Assembly (NCBI RefSeq): GCF_000374085.1
Contig: NZ_KB893477.1
Coordinates: 1-64,000, forward strand
Source: Spirosoma spitsbergense DSM 19989
GTDB lineage: Bacteria; Bacteroidota; Bacteroidia; Cytophagales; Spirosomataceae
Length of the DNA stretch: 64,000 nt
Direction of reading: 5' to 3'
In this document: one piece after another, positions 1 through 7,921 of the stretch
How positions within the stretch are numbered: the first letter of the stretch is position 1
Layout: each line of letters opens with the position of its first letter
Notes under the pieces: generated by a model
Told to the model about the DNA's origin: nothing
Databases searched by the model: none
Seen by the model: the letters and a program-made list of their open reading frames with translations, nothing else
Program-made: the position numbers and the translations under genes

Positions 1-1
1 G

Positions 2-289
2 GGTTACAAGCCCGTGGGGGTTTGGTTGTACCAACCCATCAAGAAGCCTCGTGGCCAGGAATTGAGTATGGAGCAGAAAGCCTACAACCAAGCGGTATCG
101 CGAATTCGGGTTCAGGTTGAACACGTGATTGGGAGTACGAAACGATATCGAATCGTTCGGGATGCATGTCGGTTGCGAAAAAGCGATTTTGTGGGTACGG
201 TGATTCACTTGTGCGCTGGCTTGCACAATTTCAGAGTGACACGAAAGCCTGTTCAGTATCCTAATCATCCTAAGCCTAAATTGACATAA
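2..289 (+). mobile_element. IS5-type transposase, C-terminal part (5' end outside window)
   Basis: The frame is open to the left edge of the window, so only about the last 95 residues are visible. They show the end of a DDE transposase of the IS5/DDE_Tnp_4 type: an arginine-rich helix with the R..VEHVIGS.KR pattern around residues 35-50, which holds the last catalytic Glu region, then L..LHNFR near the end. The first possible start (GTG at 14) lies inside the conserved domain and is not the true start. A terminator follows 14 bases after the stop. This is probably an insertion sequence beside the phage genes, and whether it is intact cannot be judged here. Confidence 0.75.
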
Positions 290-302
290 ACTCTAATAAA
301 GG

Positions 303-337
303 AAACACCCGGCCAATCTTGAGCCGGGTGTTTTTAT
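303..337 (+). terminator. rho-independent terminator after the transposase
   Basis: An 11-bp perfect stem (303-313 with 323-333) has a 9-base loop and is followed by a T-rich run. It lies directly downstream of the transposase stop. Confidence 0.85.
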
Positions 338-650
338 TATCGGTCGATCAGCAGCCTGACCAGCCCCACCGCTACACCCACCACCACACCGCACCGGCGG
401 CCCGGCCAGCAGCCCGCCTACTGTACCCTTACCCTGGTACGTGGCTGGTTTCAGTTGATAACAGAGTAACAGCACAGCGATGATTAGCAGCGAGTGATGG
501 GTTGGTATAGGGTGGTGGTGCGGGATCATAGCAGGGATTGTACGCAGCGTGATACGAGTAATTCCATCGTCGGGGGCGGGTTGGCATTGCCGATCTGCTT
601 TTGCCGCTATTCCTTATTGCTTAATTAAGGCAGGCCGAAGTAGATAGAAT

Positions 651-684
651 AGCAAAGCCCCGCTAGAGAAGACGGGGCTTTGCT
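651..684. terminator. hairpin, probable terminator
   Basis: A 12-bp perfect inverted repeat (651-662 with 673-684) has a 10-base loop. The T tract is poor on the plus strand, so direction is uncertain. Confidence 0.5.
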
Positions 685-862
685 GGTTTAAATAGTCGCA
701 CTTTTGGGTTAGAAAAACACGTACTTAGGACTCACTGTTGAGCCAGTAGGTCACAAAAAACGATGGCCCTATTCGAGTCATCGTTGTCCATATACCCCTA
801 TTTGGGCCAGGCCATCCTGCGGGTCAAGGCTAACTACTCATCAAATGAGGATCGGGAAAACC

Positions 863-897
863 AAAAACGCCAGTCTTATCAAAACTGGCGTTTTTTC
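863..897. terminator. bidirectional terminator for the leftward operon
   Basis: A 12-bp stem (863-874 with 884-895) is flanked by A and T runs, so it can act in both directions. It lies about 110 bases past the stop of the last minus-strand gene and probably ends that operon. Confidence 0.7.
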
Positions 898-1009
898 TAA
901 CCCATAAGAGCTTGTCCCTTGACTAATCAAGAAACAATCATGAACAATTTGTGCAAAAATCATATCAATCGGTAACTTATTGACTAGACGGTAATGAGTC
1001 GCGGTGAGA

Positions 1010-1453
1010 TTAACGATTCCTGACAATTTCATTAACAGCCTTCACGGCTTCAATCTCCGTTTTTGCCAGCTCGACAATCATCTTCACGCTCTGACTGACC
1101 TGCTGTGCCTGATCGACGTAGCCTTTGTCTTCCTGCACCTTTTTGATGTTCTCCATCAGGATATCCGTCAGCTGCTTGAATGAGCCAAGCATCTCCACTT
1201 TGGGCCGTTCATATTCTACGTTCTGCGACACAACAGCGGGTAGCGTTTCCTCATCCGTTTCGAGAAACTCATCCAGCACTTTCAGCAATTGGACGTTAGG
1301 CCGGGTTACCCACGGGCCACTGGTGACCACGGTGCAGTACTCCCCGTCGAATTTGTAGGAGAGCACCTTGACCGGATAGGAATTATAGAGAAAAGTTTTG
1401 TCTTTCATCGTCCGCAGACGGTCTTCAAGTCTGACCTCAAGTGGTTTGCTCAT
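1010..1453 (-). CDS. hypothetical phage early protein, 147 aa
   Basis: I do not recognise the family. The first 60 residues are mixed alpha/beta, with an aromatic strand region (FLYNSYPVKVLSYKF). The last 50 residues are charged and helical (VSQSVKMIVELAKTEIEAV), suggesting a coiled coil or oligomerisation helix. It is the last gene of the leftward operon. Its start overlaps the end of the HNH gene upstream by 17 bases, so the two are translationally linked. The terminator at 863-897 follows. No signal peptide or membrane segment is seen. It is an intracellular early protein of unknown role. Confidence 0.7.
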   Translation of the reverse strand: MSKPLEVRLEDRLRTMKDKTFLYNSYPVKVLSYKFDGEYCTVVTSGPWVTRPNVQLLKVLDEFLETDEETLPAVVSQNVEYERPKVEMLGSFKQLTDILMENIKKVQEDKGYVDQAQQVSQSVKMIVELAKTEIEAVKAVNEIVRNR

Positions 1454-2255
1454 GCTTGATAAGGCGGTTTAGCTGGATTTTAGTCCGTTGTAATTCGATG
1501 AGTTCCGGGTATTTAAGTATCTCTTCTTTGAGTTCTTTGTCTCTATAAGCTATTGTATTGGCTACAAAACCGTCTGTTAAGTTAAGGCTGGCCGAGTGCC
1601 GGATGGCGTGCTCGGCCCGTGTTGTCAACATCAGGTTTTCGATAGAGCAGTCCATCTGATCACCGTTGCGAAACGTAACCATCTGATCATCCGGAACAGG
1701 GCCGTTGGTGGCTTCCCATACCCAGACGTGGTACTGCTTCCACTGTTTGAAGCCTGTGCGTATCCACTTGTAGGATGGGCCGTTTTTGTTCTTCCGGATG
1801 CGGATTACCTGCTCGTCACCGTAGATCGTATTGTAGGGCATATTGCCCTTCCTGAATGTTCCGCCATTACCCTTGCGCTTCATAATGGCCCTGAGTGACT
1901 CTTTGGTTTTCTTCAGACCCATTTCCTTCTGTCCCATTGATTTGACCGCTGAGGGTGTACGGCCCAGCGCAGTAGCCATCTCTTCTTTTGTTTTGGCCTG
2001 CCAGTTGTCAACCAGGTACTGCTTCTCTGATTCCAACCAGGTGCCGTCACGATTTTTCCACGTTTCAACCAGCCGTCTGCTCAGGGCCCCCGATGACCGT
2101 TTCAAACCAAGTTCCTTGCTGGCCATTGTCTGAATGCTGATGACCGAACGATTGAGCGCAGTGGCAATCTGCTGATTGGTGAGCGTTTCGAATTTGTCTC
2201 GCAGGTATTGCTTATCAGCGTCGGTCCACCCGTCTTTTCGATTTCTGGTTTTCAT
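1437..2255 (-). CDS. HNH endonuclease with two N-terminal helix-turn-helix repeats
   Basis: The 272-residue protein begins with two similar 45-residue repeats (about 8-54 and 70-117). Each has the plan W-x-(D/E)-x-(D/E)KQYL...ATAL.R....(I/V).(T/S)M..KE(L/M)GLK, which resembles the DNA-binding repeats that guide homing endonucleases. The HNH_3-like core follows at about 165-215: H.WVWEATNGPVP, then F.NGD and a D..IENL tail. One usual His of the family reads Phe (VTFRNGD), so catalytic competence is uncertain. It is likely a free-standing homing nuclease, with host-DNA degradation as an alternative. It overlaps small genes on both sides, so it is expressed as part of the operon rather than as an isolated intruder. 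Confidence 0.75.
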   Translation of the reverse strand: MKTRNRKDGWTDADKQYLRDKFETLTNQQIATALNRSVISIQTMASKELGLKRSSGALSRRLVETWKNRDGTWLESEKQYLVDNWQAKTKEEMATALGRTPSAVKSMGQKEMGLKKTKESLRAIMKRKGNGGTFRKGNMPYNTIYGDEQVIRIRKNKNGPSYKWIRTGFKQWKQYHVWVWEATNGPVPDDQMVTFRNGDQMDCSIENLMLTTRAEHAIRHSASLNLTDGFVANTIAYRDKELKEEILKYPELIELQRTKIQLNRLIKHEQTT

Positions 2256-2401
2256 AGCTTCTGTTTACCAAATACGGTTTCTAATAACTTGATCTGCGCG
2301 GCCCGAACCCGCTCAGTGGTGGCGGGTCTGGGTTTTTCGGCAGCGGGGGGGGGGGCAATTATCGGCTGGTTATCGGCCTGGGTGAAGAAGTGGATTTTCA
2401 T
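2252..2401 (-). CDS. small proline-rich protein, 49 aa, with an in-frame C11 tract
   Basis: This short frame fills the gap between two operon genes exactly. It starts 6 bases after the stop of the upstream gene, and its stop overlaps the HNH start in an ATGA junction, which is good evidence that it is real. Residues 15-19 (APPPA) are encoded by a run of 11 C on the coding strand (2345-2355). Any slippage there would truncate the protein and could alter translation of the HNH gene coupled to its stop. The C-terminal half is a basic helix (RVRAAQIKLLETVF). The function is unknown. Confidence 0.6.
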   Translation of the reverse strand: MKIHFFTQADNQPIIAPPPAAEKPRPATTERVRAAQIKLLETVFGKQKL

Positions 2402-2406
2402 AGCCG

Positions 2407-2712
2407 TTATTTGCCAGCTGTAATCAAATTGCTCTCAATCTCAATCAGATCATCAATCAGCACCCGAACGCTGGCAGCCCTATTGAACTTGAGCGATATC
2501 GGCACGCAGGTCATTGGTATCTCATCAGTCGTTTTTCCAGCGTACCCAGCATCTCTACTTATTTCGCCTTTGCTGCCATCTTGGGTCAGGATAATCATAT
2601 CATCGTAAGATGCCTGATCGCATTCCTTCGCCTTCATGATGATGATATCGCCCGTGCCGAATTCAGCTTCCCGGAATACTCTTTCTCCGCGTTTGACAGT
2701 TGTAATGGGCAT
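2407..2712 (-). CDS. hypothetical phage early protein, 101 aa
   Basis: I do not recognise the family. The protein is soluble and acidic. Its first third looks like a small beta barrel (RGERVFREAEFGTGDIIIMKA) and its last third is a regular helix (ASVRVLIDDLIEIESNLI). It lies in the leftward operon between a 69-residue and a 49-residue protein. The gap to the upstream gene is 28 bases, with no visible promoter. Its place beside other small soluble proteins suggests a host-takeover or DNA-metabolism accessory, but nothing in the sequence says which. Confidence 0.65.
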   Translation of the reverse strand: MPITTVKRGERVFREAEFGTGDIIIMKAKECDQASYDDMIILTQDGSKGEISRDAGYAGKTTDEIPMTCVPISLKFNRAASVRVLIDDLIEIESNLITAGK

Positions 2713-2740
2713 GATCGTACTTAGTTTAGTGGTTTATGTA

Positions 2741-2950
2741 TTAGTCAGAGAAGCCGATCTGCGTACACAGATCAGGATTGCATAGTACGGGTTTTGTATC
2801 AGCCAGCGGCCGGTAGTCATCATCGAGCAGCGTAACCTGCACTCTGGTTTTGCCATCGGTATGGGTAAACGGCTTATCCCGGTGGTACCAGATGGCCAGT
2901 TTCCCGGAGCCGGTACGGATCAGTAGTCCGGCGTTGGCGTGGCGGCTCAT
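2741..2950 (-). CDS. hypothetical protein, 69 aa
   Basis: The protein is short and beta-rich (GLLIRTGSGKLAIWYHRDKPF, then a strand VQVTLLDDDYRPL) with two Cys near the end (VLCNPDLC). The CNPDLC pair could bind metal, but a full zinc site is not visible. It lies 4 bases from the 38-residue membrane peptide gene upstream and reads in the same direction. The family is not recognised. Confidence 0.6.
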   Translation of the reverse strand: MSRHANAGLLIRTGSGKLAIWYHRDKPFTHTDGKTRVQVTLLDDDYRPLADTKPVLCNPDLCTQIGFSD

Positions 2951-2954
2951 TGGA

Positions 2955-3071
2955 TTAGTCTTTACCGGTTAGAATCTCCCAGACAGCGCGCAGCACGAAG
3001 GCGATGACAATGATGCCACACAAGAACTCCCCCATGCCGGCCTGCTGGAAAAAGGTTATTATTTCGTTCAT
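2955..3071 (-). CDS. single-pass membrane peptide, 38 aa
   Basis: This frame is too short for usual gene calls but well supported. Its ATG overlaps the stop of the 413-residue gene in an ATGA junction, and it ends 4 bases before the next gene. It has one hydrophobic helix (residues 14-31, ending IIVIAFVLRAVW) and a short basic tail. Such peptides in early phage operons often act on the host membrane. That role is inference here. Confidence 0.6.
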   Translation of the reverse strand: MNEIITFFQQAGMGEFLCGIIVIAFVLRAVWEILTGKD

Positions 3072-4309
3072 AGGGCATCCAGTTGAGCCCGGAACGTTTC
3101 GACTACGGCCAGCACCTCGCTATTGAACCGATTAATCAATTCAATGACTTCAGGCTGTTCGTAACCTACGCGGTTATGGTAGCTATAGTCACGCAGGTAC
3201 TGGTTGAAATCCTTCTTCTCCGGCTTCAACCGGGCCGTGCGCTCCTTATCTGCTTTGCGACGTTCTTTCTCAGCCAGCGTTCTGAGCCGCAGGTTTTCGG
3301 CATTGTCCTGAATGGCTTGCAGACTGTCAGCTTCAATTTTCTGAAAGTATTCGACCGTTTCGCGCAGGATGTCGGTGAACTGCTCCTCCGTGTACTGAAG
3401 CAGGTAGAGCGGGCGAATGCTGACGTTTGGACGCTCGAAGCTGCCATCCACCTCAACGAATCCGTACTCAAGTAGTTTGGCCGTGCGCGTCTTCAGCAGG
3501 GCTTCATCCTTCTGATCCTGCAACGCCTTACGGTCGGCTTCAACCTGATCCTGCTGACGTTTCAATTCGGCCGCCTGATCGTCGATCAGCTTTTGGGCGG
3601 CTACCTGCTCTAATCGCTGAGCGGTCAGCCGATTGGCTTCGGCCTGCTGTTCATCAGCAATGCGTTTGGCTTCCAGTCTTTTGGCTTCGACTTGTTCGGC
3701 GATACGTTTCACTTCCTGCTCATGGGCTGAATAGGCCCGTTCACAGATTGGCTCATACTCCTCATCGGAGAAACCTTTGATGTCATCGAAATTAATCTCC
3801 ATCAGATAGCCCAGTTCCTCTTTCCGGTCGAAGTCGTAGGTTTCCTGCGTAGCGTTCCACTCGAAGCCGTAGGCCCGTAGCTGATTGACCCGGCCCTCGG
3901 TGCGTTGCTGAAGGAACAGCATCCGTTCTCTGGCCAGCCGTTCCCGTTCCACGATGTAAGCCGTTTCTTTGCGGGATAATCCATCCTCAATCCCGGTCAT
4001 CGGGTCGGTCAGCTCCTTCATGGCGCTGTCAACCTCCCGGTTGTACTGAATATGGGGCGCCTTCAGCTCTTTGGCTTTCTTCTCAACGCTGATGCGCTGT
4101 TTCTTGACGACCTGCCGGAGCTGGTACACCCGGTCGAATCCAGCCTTATCGTCGGGTCCGGCAATAGTCAGCGCGGCCGCGTGGGTCTTCATCTGCTCAA
4201 TATCGGCTTTGGCGACGTCGAACTTGATCGGGGTATTGGCAGGCCCGGCCATCACGACGGCGTTGTGGGCTATTTCTTCGGTTTCTATGGTTGGTGTTTC
4301 GGTGTTCAT
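3068..4309 (-). CDS. long coiled-coil early protein, 413 aa
   Basis: The N-terminal 100 residues form an alpha-helical head with an ADIEQMKTHAAALTI start, followed by a basic helix. Residues 140-290 form a long Ala/Glu/Gln/Arg-rich coiled coil (repeated AKRLEAKRIADEQQAEANRL-like heptads), and residues 350-375 are very basic (AEKERRKADKERTARL). The overall plan recalls DUF1351-type phage proteins found beside recombination genes, but I cannot show that homology. No membrane segment is present. It overlaps genes on both sides by 4 bases. A DNA-recombination accessory is a guess from the plan and position. Confidence 0.65.
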   Translation of the reverse strand: MNTETPTIETEEIAHNAVVMAGPANTPIKFDVAKADIEQMKTHAAALTIAGPDDKAGFDRVYQLRQVVKKQRISVEKKAKELKAPHIQYNREVDSAMKELTDPMTGIEDGLSRKETAYIVERERLARERMLFLQQRTEGRVNQLRAYGFEWNATQETYDFDRKEELGYLMEINFDDIKGFSDEEYEPICERAYSAHEQEVKRIAEQVEAKRLEAKRIADEQQAEANRLTAQRLEQVAAQKLIDDQAAELKRQQDQVEADRKALQDQKDEALLKTRTAKLLEYGFVEVDGSFERPNVSIRPLYLLQYTEEQFTDILRETVEYFQKIEADSLQAIQDNAENLRLRTLAEKERRKADKERTARLKPEKKDFNQYLRDYSYHNRVGYEQPEVIELINRFNSEVLAVVETFRAQLDAL

Positions 4310-4488
4310 GCTTTGATGAGTTTACAGGATTCAGCGGAAACGAGCCGTGACATCCCACTGTCAGATTTTACGTATAGTTTGCCGGATTTTGACCACCGGA
4401 TCACGGTGGCGTAGTAATTGCGAATGTGCAGGCCCCCGCGCTCAATGGTGACCCGGACGCGGGAACCTTCGGATATGAGCGTGGTCAT
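4306..4488 (-). CDS. small beta-barrel protein, 60 aa
   Basis: The start at 4488 is chosen because it gives an ATGA overlap with the gene upstream, and the frame extends a further 8 codons 5'. The sequence (GSRVRVTIERGGLHIRNYYATVIRWSKSGKL...) alternates hydrophobic and polar residues like a small SH3 or Tudor-type barrel. A basic face could bind nucleic acid. The family is not recognised. It is part of the leftward early operon. Confidence 0.6.
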   Translation of the reverse strand: MTTLISEGSRVRVTIERGGLHIRNYYATVIRWSKSGKLYVKSDSGMSRLVSAESCKLIKA

Positions 4489-4817
4489 GTTATTTTCTGG
4501 CAATTGGCGCAAGTATCGACGCCATTTTCTACGTCTACCCAGTTAGTGCAGAATCGGCACTCATTGCCAGGCTTCGTTTCGGTTTCGGGCGTCAACATGG
4601 ACCGGTATGCCTCCAACGCATCGCGCAGCTCGTTACGCGCTTCGTAGTGCGGCTCGAACTGATCTGGCAGTTCCCCGAACCTAGCCGTAGCCCAGTACCC
4701 CATACCCTCCTCTATTATCTCAATAGCCCGTTCGATGTGGTTGATTACGTCGTCTGTTTCGTCATCGGCTGGCCCCTGCTCGCTGGCGTAAGGGTTGCCG
4801 TCATATCCATTACCCAT
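4485..4817 (-). CDS. hypothetical protein with C-terminal zinc ribbon, 110 aa
   Basis: The first 80 residues are acidic and helical (DDVINHIERAIEIIEEGMGYW, then ALEAYRSML). The last 25 carry two CxxC pairs, CRFC and CANC, 14 residues apart, which is a typical zinc ribbon. Such a protein could bind nucleic acid or a host protein. It is coupled by ATGA to the small beta-barrel gene downstream. The 61-base gap to the gene upstream has no clear promoter. Confidence 0.65.
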   Translation of the reverse strand: MGNGYDGNPYASEQGPADDETDDVINHIERAIEIIEEGMGYWATARFGELPDQFEPHYEARNELRDALEAYRSMLTPETETKPGNECRFCTNWVDVENGVDTCANCQKIT

Positions 4818-4878
4818 ATCTTTTCGATTCGTTTAAGCCCGGCCCCGTGTTACGAAAGGCCGGGCGGGGTGAGGTTGA

Positions 4879-5577
4879 TTATTTGGCAGGGTCAGTACCC
4901 GCTTCCAGAAACAGATCAGTGGGGGCGGGTTCGGCACCTGTTGGCTGATAGGTGCCCAGCTTGCCATTCATGCGGCCACCGGCGAACGGATTGAAGTAGT
5001 TCATGGCCGTTTTGATGTTGGCAATGTCGGTCAGGGTCTCCTGCCGGAAAATAGGCCGCTCACGGGCGTAGGCTTTCAGGGCTTTGGTCTGGGCGGCATC
5101 GGCTATGGCATAGGAAAACGAGCAGATGTAATACACCCCTTTGGGCTGAATCTTGGTGTTTTCCTTCCGCTCGGGCGTGGCCGTAATGACCACATCAGCC
5201 AGCGTCAGATCATCGTAGTACAGCGGCTCAATCAATCGAAAGATATTATCCACCGAAAAGCCGTGAAACAGGACGGCCGATACGCAGTTGCGCTCATCCA
5301 CAAAGAATAGCTCCGCCCAGTTTTTGGTACCCATGTTCAGGATATTGTCGGTGAAAATCCTCCACGCGATCGGCTGAAAGGTGAGTGTTTTGCCCACTGG
5401 CCTGTCGCCGTTGATGTTGAACGAGCCATCCTTGGCATCGAAGCGGTACTGACGGGGGTGGCCTTCCAAATACTTGAAGATGTCCACGATTTCGCCGGTG
5501 TCTTCGTCGAGGGTTTGATAAGGTAATAGAGCAGACAGTTTTTCGAGTTGCTCAGGAACGGGGGCGTTGTTAGCCAT
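4879..5577 (-). CDS. hypothetical early protein, about 232 aa
   Basis: The start MANNAPV at 5577 is preferred over an upstream in-frame ATG at 5628, because the extra 17 residues do not look like a domain. The body is a mixed alpha/beta globular protein rich in aromatic residues (PIAWRIFTDNILNMGTKNWA, GVYYICSFSYAIADAA) with an unstructured, Pro-rich end. No nuclease or ATPase motif is visible. Its position between a coiled-coil protein and a SymE-like gene would suit a single-strand annealing or ssDNA-binding protein. That is a guess, and I do not recognise the family. Confidence 0.65.
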   Translation of the reverse strand: MANNAPVPEQLEKLSALLPYQTLDEDTGEIVDIFKYLEGHPRQYRFDAKDGSFNINGDRPVGKTLTFQPIAWRIFTDNILNMGTKNWAELFFVDERNCVSAVLFHGFSVDNIFRLIEPLYYDDLTLADVVITATPERKENTKIQPKGVYYICSFSYAIADAAQTKALKAYARERPIFRQETLTDIANIKTAMNYFNPFAGGRMNGKLGTYQPTGAEPAPTDLFLEAGTDPAK

Positions 5578-5639
5578 GATTGACTGATTGAAAGAAGTAG
5601 TGGCCGGAGATAATCCCCGTCCGGCCATCGGGGTAATGG

Positions 5640-5825
5640 TTAAATTTTGCGAATTATCAACTGGCCGTCGCTGACCTCAATGCTGACCTGATCGCCGACC
5701 GAAAAACCGGCGCTGGCCATCCAGTGGCCCGATAGTTTGAGAGCTGGCAAAAAACGGGTGCATCGATTTCGGTAGTCATTGCGAGCTTCGGCCTGTACTT
5801 TTTTTTGTCGGTTGGTGACCATCAT
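5640..5825 (-). CDS. SymE-like protein, 61 aa
   Basis: The C-terminal 35 residues match the AbrB-fold pattern of the SymE toxin family: LKLSG.WM..AGF..GDQV.IEV.DGQLIIR. The basic N-terminal part (MMVTNRQKKVQAEARNDYRNR) could contact RNA or DNA. SymE of Escherichia coli is an SOS-induced RNA-cleaving or nucleoid-condensing toxin held by antisense RNA. I see no obvious antisense gene here. It may instead be a phage regulator that uses the same fold. It is in the leftward operon, 43 bases from the next gene upstream. Confidence 0.65.
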   Translation of the reverse strand: MMVTNRQKKVQAEARNDYRNRCTRFLPALKLSGHWMASAGFSVGDQVSIEVSDGQLIIRKI

Positions 5826-5868
5826 CGGGGAGGGAGAGCCCCGACGCTGGCCGGGGCCGCGTTTGTGG

Positions 5869-6168
5869 TTAATTGATTATCAGCCGGTCAGCCCGGAAAC
5901 TTCGCCAGCCCTCAGCCAGTGTATCATAATACTTAATAACCAGGGGGCTGGAGGGCTTAAAATGTCCAGTTGTTTCCAACACATTCGGGTCGTAGTAGCC
6001 GGTAGCGAAACGGTGCTCGCCGTTTTCTTTTCGGTAGGAAAAGGATACGGGGCGAATCAGCATCTCAGTACGTAGCTTAATCGTGGCCCAGGCGCGCTTA
6101 AGGGCTTTGGAAAGACTCAGCCCCGTCTTGCGCAGGGCGTTGGCGATCTTCATCAGTTGCTGTCTCAT
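5869..6168 (-). CDS. hypothetical protein with DUF2693-like end, 99 aa
   Basis: The first 35 residues form a basic helix (RKTGLSLSKALKRAWATIKLR). The rest reads IRPVSFSYRKENGEHRFATGYYD..., which resembles the strand pattern of small Bacteroidota phage proteins of the DUF2693 type (V.F.YRK.DG..R.A.G). I give that match as tentative. The start overlaps the upstream gene in an ATGA junction. It is a soluble intracellular protein of unknown role. Confidence 0.6.
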   Translation of the reverse strand: MRQQLMKIANALRKTGLSLSKALKRAWATIKLRTEMLIRPVSFSYRKENGEHRFATGYYDPNVLETTGHFKPSSPLVIKYYDTLAEGWRSFRADRLIIN

Positions 6169-6362
6169 GCCAGTTTACGGAGTTCAGATGTTAGCGAATC
6201 AATCTTATCCTCACAGTAAGTGATCTGTTCGGCCAGTTCGTCCGAACGATCTAGCTGGTGCTGCTCCAGCAATTCAGCGCGTAATGTTTTCCAGTCACTC
6301 AACTGGCGCTTCAAAAGCTCGACCGGGGTAACGGGAGCGGGGGTTTGTGTTGAATTTTCCAT
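6165..6362 (-). CDS. 61-aa-type helical protein, copy 1 of 3 (65 aa)
   Basis: The start MENSTQTP at 6362 is chosen by alignment to two relatives in this window (25982 and 34894) that begin MENKPQP and MENQPQP. All share a Pro/Thr leader, then LL.RQL..W..L.A.L, and end with a helix that has paired Glu/Leu. The frame is open a further 22 codons, but those are not conserved. It is the first gene of the leftward operon, divergent from the methyltransferase gene, with the operon promoter probably in the AT-rich 6363-6450 stretch. It is probably a small coiled-coil dimer of unknown function. Confidence 0.65.
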   Translation of the reverse strand: MENSTQTPAPVTPVELLKRQLSDWKTLRAELLEQHQLDRSDELAEQITYCEDKIDSLTSELRKLA

Positions 6363-6452
6363 TTTTAATGTTTTAGAATACATTGTAAAATACGGTAATG
6401 TAAGGTAAAAAAACAAACAAAAAGACAAAAAAATAAATTGTATTATGTTGTA

Positions 6453-6460
6453 TATATTTG
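6453..6460 (+). promoter_or_regulatory. TAnnTTTG promoter box for the rightward late region
   Basis: TATATTTG matches the Bacteroidota -7 consensus exactly and lies 21 bases before the ATG at 6482. The surrounding 80 bases are strongly AT-rich and separate two divergent operons. Confidence 0.6.
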
Positions 6461-6481
6461 TGTTTTCATCCCTTTGTCGAA

Positions 6482-7921
6482 ATGAAACCCAAGCCCGTTA
6501 AAGTTAGTGACCTGCGACCCGATGAGCGCAATGCCAATCGGGGCACCGAGCGGGGGGCATTCCTGCTCGATAAGTCCCTGCGCCAGCACGGGGCGGGACG
6601 CTCCATCCTGATCGATAAAAACAACAACATTATTGCCGGTAACAAAACCGCCGAGACCGCCGTCGCTATTGGGCTGGAGAAAATCCGGGTCATTGAAACG
6701 ACGGGTGATGAACTGGTGGTCGTGAAGCGAACGGACATCGACCTCAATTCGAAGGCGGGCCGGGAACTGGCTCTGCTTGACAACAAAGTCAGTGAGGTTA
6801 ACCTGAACTTTGATGCGGAGGTGATTGATGCGCTGGCGGCAGATTTCGATATTGACCTGGACGATATCGGATTTGGTGAGCCCAAAAAGGTGACCGGCGA
6901 ACAACAGAACACCGGCGGGCTGTCGGAGCGCTTCATTGTGCCTCCCTTCTCCATTCTGGATACCCGTCAGGGCTATTGGAAGGAGCGGAAGGAGCAGTGG
7001 CGGACCCGGATCGGTGACTTTGGCGAAAGTCGGAACGCGACGCTCCGGAAAAGTAAGTCCGGCGACGACCCCGGCTATTACCGCCAAAAGTCGGGCGTCG
7101 AGAAACAGCTGGGGCGTAAACTGACGGCACAGGAGTTCGAACGTGACCACTACGTACGGTTGACCAAACTACCGGTGGGCGTATCGCTGCTCGATCCGGT
7201 TCTGTCGGAAATCATTGTGCAGTGGTTTGGCCTTGCGGGTGGCGGGGCGTTTGATCCCTTCGCGGGTGATTCGGTGTTTGGCTTTGTCTCGGCGGCCACG
7301 GGCATGACCTTCACTGGCATCGAACTGCGGCAAGAGCAGGCCGATCTGAATCAAACCCGGCTCGATACCGAGGGGCTACCCGGCCGCTACATCTGCGATG
7401 ATGGGCGTAACGTTGCCCAGCACCTGCCCGCCGAATCGCAGGATCTGCTGTTTTCCTGCCCGCCCTATTTTGATCTGGAGGTGTATTCGGATAGTCCCCA
7501 GGATGCCAGCAATCAGAAGACCTACGCTGGCTTTTACGCCATTCTGCACGAAGCATTCACCAATGCCGTCCTCTGTCTGAAGCCGAATCGATTTGCCGTC
7601 ATCGTCTGCGGGGATGTGCGCGATAAAAAGACCGGCGCGTATTACGGTTTCCCCCAGGACGTTATTCAGACCATGCGGTCGGCGGGCCTTCATTTTTACA
7701 ATGAATGCATCCTGATTGAGCAGGCCGGTAACGCGGCCATCCGGGCCAGTAGCCAGATGAAACACCGGAAGGTGGTCAAGACTCACCAGCAGGTACTGGT
7801 ATTCTATAAGGGCGACCCCCGCCAAATCAAAACCTATTTTCCCGAAATTGTTTATGAACCCGAAGATCTGGAATCATTCGGAATGGATCCCGATGACGAA
7901 TCCGGCCCTGCTGAAGACTGA
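6482..7921 (+). CDS. ParB-domain/DNA methyltransferase fusion, 479 aa
   Basis: Residues 1-90 form a ParB/Srx-type domain (V.VSDLRPDERNANRG...LL.KSLRQHGAGRSILID..N.IIAGN). The C-terminal half is an AdoMet-dependent DNA methyltransferase. Motif I is FDPFAGDSVFGF near residue 256, followed by GIEL, and motif IV is SCPPYFD near 324, an SPPY-type site suited to methylating an exocyclic amino group. The ATG at 6482 follows a good promoter box, and the frame extends slightly further 5' with a TTG. Such fusions are common beside phage terminase genes and usually modify phage DNA. The next gene, a SpeD homologue, overlaps its last codons and could affect the supply of the same cofactor, AdoMet. Confidence 0.85.
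   Translation: MKPKPVKVSDLRPDERNANRGTERGAFLLDKSLRQHGAGRSILIDKNNNIIAGNKTAETAVAIGLEKIRVIETTGDELVVVKRTDIDLNSKAGRELALLDNKVSEVNLNFDAEVIDALAADFDIDLDDIGFGEPKKVTGEQQNTGGLSERFIVPPFSILDTRQGYWKERKEQWRTRIGDFGESRNATLRKSKSGDDPGYYRQKSGVEKQLGRKLTAQEFERDHYVRLTKLPVGVSLLDPVLSEIIVQWFGLAGGGAFDPFAGDSVFGFVSAATGMTFTGIELRQEQADLNQTRLDTEGLPGRYICDDGRNVAQHLPAESQDLLFSCPPYFDLEVYSDSPQDASNQKTYAGFYAILHEAFTNAVLCLKPNRFAVIVCGDVRDKKTGAYYGFPQDVIQTMRSAGLHFYNECILIEQAGNAAIRASSQMKHRKVVKTHQQVLVFYKGDPRQIKTYFPEIVYEPEDLESFGMDPDDESGPAED

Larger units (their letters stand above)
338..1009. other. gene-poor stretch with two further hairpins
   Basis: No convincing gene is seen in about 670 bases. Short frames here run across terminator hairpins and have no neighbours that support them. 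The stretch sits between the transposase and the last gene of the leftward phage operon, so it is a reasonable place for a prophage boundary. No tRNA or repeat that would mark an att site was recognised. Confidence 0.5.

Noticed and set aside
293-529. Minus-strand 78-codon frame near the transposase
   Set aside because: It runs through the terminator hairpin and its composition is not protein-like.
841-1032. Minus-strand 63-codon frame after the leftward operon
   Set aside because: It spans a bidirectional terminator and overlaps the end of a better gene.
6443-7150. Long minus-strand frame (235 codons) opposite the methyltransferase gene
   Set aside because: Shadow of the GC-rich real gene, with no start context or family.
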